Below, one piece after another: positions 17,604 through 25,218 of a stretch of DNA of 64,000 nucleotides (position 1 is the stretch's first letter; each line of letters starts with the position of its first letter). The stretch comes from Fodinibacter sp963730365 (GTDB lineage: Bacteria > Actinomycetota > Actinomycetes > Actinomycetales > Dermatophilaceae): the NCBI GenBank assembly GCA_963730365.1, contig CAVSRM010000015.1, positions 168,216 through 232,215 on the forward strand. Direction: 5' to 3'. The notes under the pieces are model-generated. The model was not told the origin of the DNA and made no database searches. It saw only the letters and a program-made list of their open reading frames with translations. The translations under genes and the position numbers were made by a program.

Positions 17604-17637
17604 GTGATCTGGTCGAACACGTGTTCGACCAGATCAC
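17604..17637. promoter_or_regulatory. LexA (SOS) box within a 34-bp perfect palindrome
   Basis: The core TCGAACACGTGTTCGA (17613-17628) matches the actinobacterial LexA consensus TCGAAC-N4-GTTCGA exactly. The dyad continues outward without a mismatch to 17604 and 17637, giving 17-base arms, much longer than LexA needs. It sits just after the -10 of the operon that encodes DnaE2 and DinB. Confidence 0.9.
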
Positions 17638-17705
17638 CGTTCGGCCGGTTGCCGGCGCCTCCGCAGGGGTCGCCGGCCGGTCGGCCCTGCTCGCCGGAGG
17701 TCGCC

Positions 17706-18029
17706 ATGGTGCGTCGGCACGACGAACCCGTCACGGTCCGTGGCTCCGGTGCGGGAGCCGGGAGGCCCGCTGCGGCATCCACTGCCGACGGCGGGGCACC
17801 ACGGGACTTCGTCTGGCGCGGGCGCCGCTACACCGTGTGCGCCGTGCTCTCCTCGTGGCAGGAACGCCGGGCGTGGTGGCGTGAGGTGGGTGACCAGCCC
17901 TCCACCGGTGTCCCGAGCACCCAGCGCGAGGTCTGGCGGGTGGAGGCGGCTCCTCCCTCGGGCCCGGCGGGGGTCTTCGACCTCGGCCGCGACGACGACC
18001 ACTGGCTCCTCCTGCGAGCCCACGACTAG
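17706..18029 (+). CDS. DUF6504 family protein, first gene of SOS operon
   Basis: 107-aa cytoplasmic protein of unknown function. After a variable N-terminus it shows the conserved Trp-rich block RDFVWRGRRYTVCAVLSSW, a WW pair (AWWREV), REVWRVEA and the closing FDLGRDDDHWLLLRAHD. The ATG at 17706 has GGAGG at ideal spacing. In other actinobacteria DUF6504 genes lie next to dnaE2, as here. The operon position behind the LexA palindrome implies damage-induced expression. I cannot assign a biochemical role; a small partner of the translesion machinery is one possibility. Confidence 0.8.
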   Translation: MVRRHDEPVTVRGSGAGAGRPAAASTADGGAPRDFVWRGRRYTVCAVLSSWQERRAWWREVGDQPSTGVPSTQREVWRVEAAPPSGPAGVFDLGRDDDHWLLLRAHD

Positions 18030-18039
18030 AGGAGCCCCG

Positions 18040-18459
18040 ATGAGTCACGCTGCCACCACCCTGGACCTCCTGGACCGATCGCGTGAGGCGATCACGGGCG
18101 GGTATGCCGCCTCGCTCGCCTCCGAGCGCTACCTCGCCGCCTCGCTGGCCGCACTGCGGGCGGCCGCCGCGCTGGTCGCCGCCGGGTCGGCCACGGCCCC
18201 CGCGGCCAGCCGCACCGGCCCGCACGACGTCTGGTCGCTGACCTCGCGCGTCGCGCCCGAGCTCACCGAGTGGTCGGAGCGGTTCTCCGCGGTCACCGGG
18301 CAGCGTGTCGGCGTCGAGACGGGGCTGGTGCGGGTCAGCGCCCGCGAGGCCGACGACCTGCTCCGTGACGCCGAGACCTTCGTGGACCTCGCGGCGGCCC
18401 GGTTGGGCCTTCCCTCGGCACACCGACCGCGGCGGCTGGTTCCCGTCCGCACGGCCTGA
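18040..18459 (+). CDS. SAV_6107-family HEPN-domain protein
   Basis: 139-aa all-helical protein resembling the SAV_6107 HEPN family. Ala-rich helices (residues ~15-50) form the bundle. Near the C-terminus, RLGLPSAH (R121-x6-H128) fits the Rx4-6H motif that marks active HEPN ribonucleases, although short helical proteins can contain this by chance. GAGGAG precedes the ATG. It lies between DUF6504 and dnaE2 with gaps of about 10 bp or less, so it should be coexpressed with the translesion polymerase after DNA damage. Whether it is a nuclease or a structural HEPN is not determinable here. Confidence 0.8.
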   Translation: MSHAATTLDLLDRSREAITGGYAASLASERYLAASLAALRAAAALVAAGSATAPAASRTGPHDVWSLTSRVAPELTEWSERFSAVTGQRVGVETGLVRVSAREADDLLRDAETFVDLAAARLGLPSAHRPRRLVPVRTA

Positions 18460-18465
18460 GCGGTG

Positions 18466-21400
18466 ATGGACGACTTCACCCACCTCCACGTCGCGTCGGG
18501 GTTCTCGATGCGCTACGGCGCATCCATGCCCGAGGGCCTCGTCGAGCGTGCCGCGGCCCAGGGGCAGGGCGCCCTCGCGCTCACCGACCGTGACGGGCTC
18601 TACGGCGCGGTGCGGTTCGCCACGGCCTGCGACCGGGCAGGGATCGCTCCCGTGCTCGGCGTCGACCTCGCCGTCGAGGCGCCGACGTCATCGTCGAGGC
18701 CCCTCTCGACCTCGCGCACCCGCGCCCCGGTGCGCGGCGGTGCCCTGGTCGACCCAAGGCGACCGCGAGTCACCGTGCTCGCCCGGGGCCGGGGCGGGGG
18801 AGTCGCCGCGGGTGCCGGGTGGGCCGCGCTGTGCCGGCTCGTCACCGAGACCCACCTGCGGGGTGAGCGCGGCACCCCGGTGACCACCCCCGACCTCCTC
18901 GCGCGATGGGCTCGCGGAGGTACGGCGGAATCGAGGTGCTCCTGCGCGGAACCGCGGGCGGTGTCACCTCGACCGGGGAAGGACGCGGCGGGGTCGAGGT
19001 GCTCCTGCGCGGAACCGCGGGCGGTGTCACCTCGACCCGACGAGGAGGGGAGCCGGCTGCTCGTGCTTCTCGGTCCCGACTCCGATGTCGGCCGGGCCCT
19101 GCTCGCCGGGCACCGCGAGCTCGCGCAGCACCTGCTGCGGTCCTGGCGCGCGCTCCTGCCCCGCGACGGCCTGGCGGTCGAGGTCGTCCTGCAGGGCGGT
19201 CCCGAGGGCACTCCCGGCTGTCGCTCGCACGCGGCCCGGTTGCTGGGGCTCGCCGACGAGGCAGGGGTGCCGGCGGTCCTCTCCGCCGCGGTCCGGCACG
19301 CCGACCCCGACCAGGTGCGCACCGTCGACCTGCTCGACGCCGCGAGGCGCCTCGTGGTGCTCGACTCCCGCCACCTCGACCGGGTCACCGACGCGGGCCA
19401 CCTGGCCGACGCGGCGACGATGCGCACCCGAGCCCTCGAGGTCACCGGTGGCGACCGGGCCCGCTCGCAGCGGCTCCTCGCGATGACGGTCCTCCTCGGC
19501 GAGGAGTGTGCCCAGCAGCCCGGCGCCGACCTCGGCATCGGTGCCGTGCACCTCCCGGAGGCCGAGATCCTCGGCATCGCCCCGGACGAGGACCCGATGG
19601 CGGTCCTCGCGCAGCGCTGTCGAGCCGCGGTCGGGTGGCGCTACCCCGCGGCCCGGGAGTCCGAGCACCAGGTCGTCCTGGACCGGCTCGACGAGGAGCT
19701 CGCCGTCGTGCGGGCCCTGGGCTACCCCACCTACTTCCTCACCGTCGCCGAGGTCACCGACCTGATCCGGGCCCGCGGAGTGCGGGTCGCGGCCCGCGGA
19801 TCGGGGGCCGGCAGCCTGGTCAACCACCTCCTGGGCATCAGCGGGGTGGACCCGATCCGGCACCGGCTGCTCATGGAGCGGTTCTGCTCCCCGCTGCGGG
19901 CCGAGCTCCCCGACATCGACGTCGACGTCGAGTCCGCCCGCCGCACCGAGATCTACGAGGCGGTGCTCGAGCGCTTCGGCGGCGACCGGGTCACCTGCGT
20001 GTCGATGATGGACACCTACAAGGTGCGGCACGCCGTCCGCGATGTCGGTGCCGCCCTGGGACTGCCACCGGTGGAGATCGACGAGATCGCCAAGGCGTTC
20101 CCGCACATCCGGGCCAAGGACGCCCGGCACGCCATCGCCGACCTTCCCGAGCTGCGCAGCCGCGGCCTCGACAGCCCTCGGCTCGCGGCCTTCTTCGACC
20201 TCGTCGAGGCCCTCGACGGGCTGCCCCGGCACATCGCCCTGCACCCCTGCGGGATCGTGCTGTCCAACTCCGGCCTGCTCGACCGCACCCCCGTGGAGGC
20301 GAGCTGGATGGGCTTCCCGATGAGCCAGTTCGACAAGGACGACGTCGAGACCCTCGGCTTCCTCAAGCTCGACGTCCTCGGCATCCGGATGCAGTCGGCG
20401 ATGGCCCATGCCGTCGCCGAGGTCGAGCGGGTGACCGGGGAGCGGGTCGACCTCGACGACGAGGCCCAGGTGCCCCAGGACGACGCCGCGACCTACGAGC
20501 TGATTCGCACGACCCGCACCCTGGGGATGTTCCAGATCGAGAGCCCCGGTCAGCGCGAGCTCGTGGGCAAGCTCGGCCCCGCCGCGTTCGACGACCTCAT
20601 CGTCGACATCTCGCTCTTCCGGCCCGGGCCCGTGAAGTCCGACATGATCACCCCGTTCCTCAACAGCCGCCACGGGTGGAGCGAGCGGCGCTTCCTGCAC
20701 CCGAGCCTGGTCCCGGCGCTGGAGGAGACCGAGGGCGTCGTCGTCTTCCACGAGCAGGTCCTCCTCATCGTCGCCGAGACGACCGGGGTGAGCCTGGCCC
20801 AGGCCGACGAGGTGCGCCGCACCATGGGCACCCCCGCGGGGCAGGAGCAGGTCGAGGCGTGGTGGCGACCGGCCGCGAAGGCGCGCGGCTACTCCGCCGG
20901 GGACCGCGACGCGATCTGGGAGGTCCTGCGCTCCTTCGCGTCGTTCGGCTTCTGCAAGGCCCACGCCGCGGCGTTCGCCCTCCCGACGTTCCACTCGGCA
21001 TGGCTCAAGACCCACCACCCCGCGGCCTTTCTCGCCGGCGTCCTCACCCACGACCCGGGGATGTACCCCAAGCGGCTCATCCTCGACGACGTCCGGTCCT
21101 TCGGGATCCCCGTCCTGGGCCTGGACGTCAACGCCTCCGGTGACACCTACCGTGTCGAGCCCGTCGACGGTCCTGCTGACCCCGCTGACCCCGCCGACCC
21201 CGTCGAGAGAACAGAACACGCCGCGTCCGGGCCGCTCGAGGCGGCGTGTTCTGTTCACTCGACGGGTGAGGTGCCGGGATGGCGGCGCCCCCACCAGCCC
21301 TACGGCATCCGGCTGTCCCTCGCCGACGTCAAGGGGATCAGTGCCGCCGAGGTCGCGCGCATCGTCGCGGGCCAGCCCTACGCCGACCTCGGTGACTTCT

Positions 21401-22482
21401 GGACCCGGGCCCGGGTGAGCCGACCGGTGACCGAACGGCTCGTCCTCGCCGGTGCGTTCGACGCGCTGCACGCGATGGGCGGGTCCTCCGGGCTGGGGCG
21501 CCGGGGCCGGGTCACCCGCCGCGACCTCCTGCTGCACGTCGCCGAGCTCGAGCGCTGGGAGCGTGGGGGAGCAGGCCCGGCGCGCAGCAGCCGCCGCCTC
21601 GCCGTCCCGAGCGTCTCCCCGCAGCGCGAGGTCGGGAGCTCGCCGGTCGACGTCCGCGAGCGGGCCGCGGCCCAGTCGCAGGCGGCCCGCGAGGTCGTCC
21701 CCGCCCGTGACCAGCAGGTGCAGCTCACCCTCGACCTCGGCGACCGGCCACGGCTCACCTCCGGCACCGGCCTGCCGGAGATGACCGGTCCGGAGCGGGT
21801 GCGCGCCGAGCTCGACGTGCTCGGGCTCGACGTCTCCGCCCACGTCGTGGAGTTCTACGAGCCGATGCTGCGTGCCCTGGGGGTGACCCGCAGCCGTGAC
21901 CTGCTCGCCTCCCGCAGCCGCAGCGAGGTGTGGGTCGCGGGGGTCAAGGTGGCCACCCAGACCCCGCCGGTGCGCTCGGGCCGCCGGGTCGTCTTCCTCA
22001 CCCTCGACGACGGCACCGGACCCTCGGACTGCACCTTCTTCGAAGACGTCCAGGGGCCCTACGCCGGGGTGGTGTTCCACTCGTGGCTCCTCCTCGTCCG
22101 TGGTGTCGTGCGTCGCACCGGTGACCGCGGGGTGTCGATCCGGGCAACCGGCGCCTGGGAGCTCGCCTCGCTCTGGGACGCGTGGCAGACCGGGGGCACG
22201 ACCGGGGTGTGGGCGGCGGTCGAGGCCGGGGAGGAGGACGCCCGGGCCCGCGCGGAGGCCACCGCGGAGGCGGCGCGAGAACGGGACCAGCGCACCGGCC
22301 GCCGGGTGCTCGTGCACGCCTCGGGCTTTCGACAGTCCCCCTACGCCGACACCCGGCCCCCGGGCGCCGATCCCCGCTCCGGCAGGGGCGCACCGGGTCT
22401 CGACGGGGCGGCGAGCACCTCCGCCCCCGCCCTGCCGTCACGCAAGCTGTGGCACGCCAGCCCGGGCAGCTCAGGACACTAG
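18466..22482 (+). CDS. dnaE2: Error-prone DNA polymerase DnaE2
   Basis: C-family replicative-like polymerase used for damage tolerance and induced mutagenesis. The N-terminal PHP domain starts FTHLHVASGFSMRYGAS. The palm has catalytic Asp residues in ELPDIDVDVESARR and VDISLFRPGPVKSD. A helix-hairpin-helix region, a clamp-binding-like QVQLTLDLGD and an OB-fold (VFLTLDDGTGPSDCTFFED) follow. At about 1338 aa it is longer than the usual 1050-1180, largely because two kinds of palindromic repeat are translated in frame (about residues 157-192 and 913-935), plus low-complexity loops. ATG at 18466; a GTG at 18463 is adjacent. It is the third gene of the LexA-controlled run. No imuA' or imuB gene accompanies it. 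Confidence 0.93.
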   Translation: MDDFTHLHVASGFSMRYGASMPEGLVERAAAQGQGALALTDRDGLYGAVRFATACDRAGIAPVLGVDLAVEAPTSSSRPLSTSRTRAPVRGGALVDPRRPRVTVLARGRGGGVAAGAGWAALCRLVTETHLRGERGTPVTTPDLLARWARGGTAESRCSCAEPRAVSPRPGKDAAGSRCSCAEPRAVSPRPDEEGSRLLVLLGPDSDVGRALLAGHRELAQHLLRSWRALLPRDGLAVEVVLQGGPEGTPGCRSHAARLLGLADEAGVPAVLSAAVRHADPDQVRTVDLLDAARRLVVLDSRHLDRVTDAGHLADAATMRTRALEVTGGDRARSQRLLAMTVLLGEECAQQPGADLGIGAVHLPEAEILGIAPDEDPMAVLAQRCRAAVGWRYPAARESEHQVVLDRLDEELAVVRALGYPTYFLTVAEVTDLIRARGVRVAARGSGAGSLVNHLLGISGVDPIRHRLLMERFCSPLRAELPDIDVDVESARRTEIYEAVLERFGGDRVTCVSMMDTYKVRHAVRDVGAALGLPPVEIDEIAKAFPHIRAKDARHAIADLPELRSRGLDSPRLAAFFDLVEALDGLPRHIALHPCGIVLSNSGLLDRTPVEASWMGFPMSQFDKDDVETLGFLKLDVLGIRMQSAMAHAVAEVERVTGERVDLDDEAQVPQDDAATYELIRTTRTLGMFQIESPGQRELVGKLGPAAFDDLIVDISLFRPGPVKSDMITPFLNSRHGWSERRFLHPSLVPALEETEGVVVFHEQVLLIVAETTGVSLAQADEVRRTMGTPAGQEQVEAWWRPAAKARGYSAGDRDAIWEVLRSFASFGFCKAHAAAFALPTFHSAWLKTHHPAAFLAGVLTHDPGMYPKRLILDDVRSFGIPVLGLDVNASGDTYRVEPVDGPADPADPADPVERTEHAASGPLEAACSVHSTGEVPGWRRPHQPYGIRLSLADVKGISAAEVARIVAGQPYADLGDFWTRARVSRPVTERLVLAGAFDALHAMGGSSGLGRRGRVTRRDLLLHVAELERWERGGAGPARSSRRLAVPSVSPQREVGSSPVDVRERAAAQSQAAREVVPARDQQVQLTLDLGDRPRLTSGTGLPEMTGPERVRAELDVLGLDVSAHVVEFYEPMLRALGVTRSRDLLASRSRSEVWVAGVKVATQTPPVRSGRRVVFLTLDDGTGPSDCTFFEDVQGPYAGVVFHSWLLLVRGVVRRTGDRGVSIRATGAWELASLWDAWQTGGTTGVWAAVEAGEEDARARAEATAEAARERDQRTGRRVLVHASGFRQSPYADTRPPGADPRSGRGAPGLDGAASTSAPALPSRKLWHASPGSSGH
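18931..19037. repeat. Tandem REP-like palindromic repeat inside dnaE2
   Basis: A 44-nt unit occurs twice (18931-18974 and 18994-19037) with a 63-bp period, identical in both copies. Each unit has inverted termini (TCGAGGTG and CACCTCGA) and an inner CGCGGAACCGCG dyad, so it can fold as a hairpin. Both copies are read in frame as SRCSCAEPRAVSPRP inside a loop of the DnaE2 PHP domain, where relatives have only a short linker. Confidence 0.85.
21199..21266. repeat. 68-nt palindromic element, copy 1 (inside dnaE2)
   Basis: Left arm CCCGTCGAGAGAACAGAACA and its continuation pair with the right arm ending TGTTCTGTTCACTCGACGGG. The arms are about 25 bp with one mismatch, at 21208. The element is translated in frame as a ~23-residue insert (PVERTEHAAS...ACSVHSTGE) between the DnaE2 polymerase core and the YGIRLSLADVKGIS helix-hairpin-helix segment. 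The same element occurs at 61126-61193. Confidence 0.9.
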
Positions 22483-22485
22483 GGT
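22480..22485 (+). promoter_or_regulatory. Possible internal -10 before the methyltransferase gene
   Basis: TAGGGT overlaps the dnaE2 stop and could give a ~35-nt leader containing AGGAG. No clear -35, so this is weak. Confidence 0.25.
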
Positions 22486-22524
22486 GGTTCTGACAGCACC
22501 TTCCCGACCTTCCCAGGAGCAGCC

Positions 22525-23307
22525 GTGGCCGACGAGCGAGGTCGCACCCGCACGCAGGGACCCCCTGCCGGGTTGCGCACCGCCGCGGTGTGGGCGGCTC
22601 TCGAGGAGCTCGCCCTGGACCGGAGCACCCGGTTGGGGCGGGCGCTGCTCGTCCTCGACCTCGGTGGTGGCACCGGAGGCATCGCCGTCCCGCTCGCCGA
22701 GGCGGGACACGACGTCACCGTCGTCGACCCGAGCCCGGACGCGCTCGCTTCTCTTCGCCGGAGGGCCGCCGAGCGAGGCGTCGAGGCCCGGGTCCATGCC
22801 GTCCAGGGCGACACCGACTCGGTGCGAGACCTCGGTGGCGACAGCCCACCGGCCTACGACATCGTCTGCCTGCACGGCACGTTGGAGGTCGTCGACGACC
22901 CGGATGCCGCACTGGCGGGGGTGGCCGACGTCCTGGCGCCGGGGGGAACCCTCTCCCTCGTCGTCGCCCAGCGGCTGCACGCCGCCCTGGCCCGGGCCCT
23001 GGCCGGCCAGTTCGAGCGGGCCAGCGCCGTCCTCACCCGGCCCGATGGCCGGTGGGGTGAGGACGACCCCGCGCCGCGGCGGTTCGACGAGGCGACCATC
23101 CTGGACCTGCTCGCGGCCCACGGCCTCCAGCCGTTCGACAGCCACGGAGCGCGGATCTTCAGCGACCTCGTGCCCTCCGCGCTCGTCGACTCCGAGGCGG
23201 ACCGGGTCGCCCTCCTCGAGCTCGAGGACCTCGCGAGCCGGCACCCCGACCACCCGCTCCTCGGAGCGCTGGGCAGTGTGCGCCACGTCCTCGCGACCCG
23301 GGGCTGA
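22525..23307 (+). CDS. Class I SAM-dependent methyltransferase
   Basis: 260-aa cytoplasmic methyltransferase with the SAM motif LLVLDLGGGTGGIAVPLAE, the acidic strand end VTVVDPSPDAL and the post-motif IVCLHGTLEVVDDP, followed by a YcgJ/CmoA-like lid. The substrate is unknown. The GTG has AGGAG six bases upstream. It lies 42 bp after dnaE2 and 15 bp before dinB on the same strand, so it probably belongs to the same damage-induced transcript. The same methyltransferase-dinB pairing is common in actinobacteria. Confidence 0.85.
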   Translation: MADERGRTRTQGPPAGLRTAAVWAALEELALDRSTRLGRALLVLDLGGGTGGIAVPLAEAGHDVTVVDPSPDALASLRRRAAERGVEARVHAVQGDTDSVRDLGGDSPPAYDIVCLHGTLEVVDDPDAALAGVADVLAPGGTLSLVVAQRLHAALARALAGQFERASAVLTRPDGRWGEDDPAPRRFDEATILDLLAAHGLQPFDSHGARIFSDLVPSALVDSEADRVALLELEDLASRHPDHPLLGALGSVRHVLATRG

Positions 23308-23322
23308 CCCTCCGCCCCGACG

Positions 23323-24579
23323 ATGAGCCGCCGTCAGTACGCCCTCCCGGAGAGGGCCGCCACCGACCCTCCGGACGACACCGGCTGCACCGTGCTGCAC
23401 GTCGACATGGACGCCTTCTACGCCAACGCCACGCTGCTCTCGCATCCTGACCTCGTCGGCACGCCGGTCATCATCGGGGGCGGCAACCGGGGGGTCGTGC
23501 TCTCGGCGACCTACGAGGCCCGGCGCTTCGGGGTGACCTCTGCCATGCCGATGGCACGGGCGCGCCGGCTGTGTCCGCAGGCGACGGTGCTGCCTCCCGA
23601 GCACCGGCTGTACGCCGCGATCTCTGCCGCCGTCATGGAGACCTTCCGTGCCGTGACGCCGGTCATCGAGCCGCTCTCGCTCGACGAGGCCTTCCTCGAC
23701 GTCTCCGGTGCCGTCCGTCGGCTCGGCCCTCCCGCGGTCATCGGGCAACAGATCCGGGACACCGTCCACGACGAGCAGGGCATCACCTGCTCGGTCGGGG
23801 TGGCCTCGACGAAGTTCGTCGCCAAGCTGGCCTCCGGCCTCGCCAAGCCCGACGGAATGGTCGTCGTCCCCCGCGACGAGGTCGTCCCCTTCGTGCAGCA
23901 GCTGCCGGTCGGTGCCCTCTGGGGGGTGGGGGAGCGCACCGAGGAGGCGCTGGTCCGGCTCGGGCTGCGCACCGTCGCCGACATCGCCCACACTCCCGTC
24001 ACGACGCTGGTCCGAGCTCTCGGAGATGCCACCGGAACACATCTGCACGACCTGTCCTGGGGTCGCGACCCGCGACCGGTCGAGCGTGAGCAGCGCGAGA
24101 AGAGCATCGGGAGCGACGAGACGTTCGAGTTCGACATCGACGACGCGCAGGAGATCCACCGGCGCCTCCTGGCCCTGAGTGAACGCACGGCCGCGAGGAT
24201 GCGCGCCGCCGGTTTCACGGGTCGTACGGTGACGCTGCGGGTGCGGTTCAGCGACTTCACGACGATCACGCGGTCACGGACCCTGAGGGAGCCGACGGAC
24301 AGCGGCCGCGCCATTCACGAGGCGGCGGTGGGGCTCTTCGACGCGCTGGGGCTCCAACGCGCCCGGATCCGCCTCGTCGGGGTGCGTCTCGACAAGCTCG
24401 TCGAGGCACGCGTCGCCCCCATCCAGGGAGTCATCGGCGAGCCGGAACACGGGTGGCGCGACGCCGACAAGGCGGTCGACAGGGCCCGGGCACGGTTCGG
24501 GTCGGGGTCGGTCCGACCGGCGAGTCTCATCTCACGTGACACATCGACTACCGCCCGACCCGATCGCGACATATCCTGA
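23323..24579 (+). CDS. dinB: DNA polymerase IV (Y-family)
   Basis: 418-aa translesion polymerase. Catalytic residues are in VLHVDMDAFYANA and PLSLDEAFLDVSG. The helix-hairpin-helix with LWGVGERTEEAL and the little-finger domain (from KSIGSDETFEF) follow. The C-terminus lacks a strong QLxLF clamp-binding motif; APIQGVIGEP is the closest match. It is the fifth gene in the run starting at the LexA palindrome, which would make both translesion polymerases SOS-controlled together, though an internal promoter could separate them. Confidence 0.94.
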   Translation: MSRRQYALPERAATDPPDDTGCTVLHVDMDAFYANATLLSHPDLVGTPVIIGGGNRGVVLSATYEARRFGVTSAMPMARARRLCPQATVLPPEHRLYAAISAAVMETFRAVTPVIEPLSLDEAFLDVSGAVRRLGPPAVIGQQIRDTVHDEQGITCSVGVASTKFVAKLASGLAKPDGMVVVPRDEVVPFVQQLPVGALWGVGERTEEALVRLGLRTVADIAHTPVTTLVRALGDATGTHLHDLSWGRDPRPVEREQREKSIGSDETFEFDIDDAQEIHRRLLALSERTAARMRAAGFTGRTVTLRVRFSDFTTITRSRTLREPTDSGRAIHEAAVGLFDALGLQRARIRLVGVRLDKLVEARVAPIQGVIGEPEHGWRDADKAVDRARARFGSGSVRPASLISRDTSTTARPDRDIS

Positions 24580-24633
24580 AGGCTCAGGACAACGTGGCGT
24601 CCAACCGGCGCCGGGCCGACCACGGGAGGATCC

Positions 24634-25029
24634 GTGCCCCTCTCAGACCATGAGCAGAAGATGCTCGAGCAGATGGAGCAGGCGCTCGCTGCCGAAGACC
24701 CGAAGTTCGCCTCGCAGATGCAGGGCAGCACGTTGGCTTCGTTGCAGCGGCGACGCTGGGTGGTGGGCGCCGTCGGGGTGCTCGCCGGGCTGGGGCTCGT
24801 CCTCGTCGGGGTCAACACGACGATGTGGGTCGGGGCCATCGGCTTCGCCGTCATGGTGGCGGCTGCGGTGTTCGCGGTCACCCCACCGCGCAAGGGCCAC
24901 CTCGCGGCGGTCGGGTCCGACGGCGCTCCTGCGCAGGGGGCCAAGGGGGGCAAGGGGGGCAAGAAGCGGGGCAAGTCCTCCTTCATGGAGCGCCTCGACG
25001 AGCGCTGGGACCGCCGCCAGAACATGTGA
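24634..25029 (+). CDS. DUF3040 membrane protein
   Basis: 131-aa protein. The N-terminus PLSDHEQKMLEQMEQALAAEDPKFA is the DUF3040 signature, followed by two membrane helices (VVGAVGVLAGLGLVLVGV and GAIGFAVMVAAAVFAV) and a Gly/Lys-rich basic tail. The GTG at 24634 has GGGAGGA upstream. DUF3040 genes commonly follow dinB in actinobacteria; another paralogue usually lies near mraZ. The function is unknown. Confidence 0.88.
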   Translation: MPLSDHEQKMLEQMEQALAAEDPKFASQMQGSTLASLQRRRWVVGAVGVLAGLGLVLVGVNTTMWVGAIGFAVMVAAAVFAVTPPRKGHLAAVGSDGAPAQGAKGGKGGKKRGKSSFMERLDERWDRRQNM

Positions 25030-25133
25030 CCGTCCCACGGGGTGGACACGAGGTTCGACAGGCAAGCGACCGACGGCCGCTTCGCCCGCCGCCCCGGCTG
25101 GGGACGTCGCCGTCCCGTCCACGAGGTGCCGCT

Positions 25134-25218
25134 CAGGTCATGGTGAGCCCGACGACCGCTCAGGTCAGGTGAGGGTGAGCAGGCCGACCACAGGTCAGGT
25201 GACGGTGAGCCCGACGAC
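25134..25218. repeat. Degenerate triple repeat of the DUF456 gene 3' end
   Basis: Three imperfect tandem copies begin CAGGTCA (25134, 25161, 25191). Read on the minus strand, each encodes a version of the protein end VVGLTVT plus a stop. Only the first copy met by the ribosome (25191-25218) is used; the two downstream lie after the stop. Confidence 0.7.

Noticed and set aside
17621..17705. Longer N-terminal extension of the DUF6504 protein from starts near or before the LexA palindrome
   Set aside because: It would be translated from sequence at or upstream of the transcription start and lacks a ribosome-binding site, whereas ATG 17706 has GGAGG at good spacing.
18931..19037. Tandem palindromic repeats considered as a CRISPR array
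   Set aside because: Only two units, 44 nt each, with a 19-nt spacing that is translated in frame, and no cas genes.
21169..21200. CTGACCCCG-like short tandem repeat in dnaE2 as a phase-variation tract
   Set aside because: The units are 9 bp and in frame, so changes would alter length without switching expression; it is simple low-complexity coding sequence beside the palindrome.
19027..22317. Minus-strand open frame of about 1100 codons opposite dnaE2
   Set aside because: Same reasoning; DnaE2 motifs lie on the plus strand.
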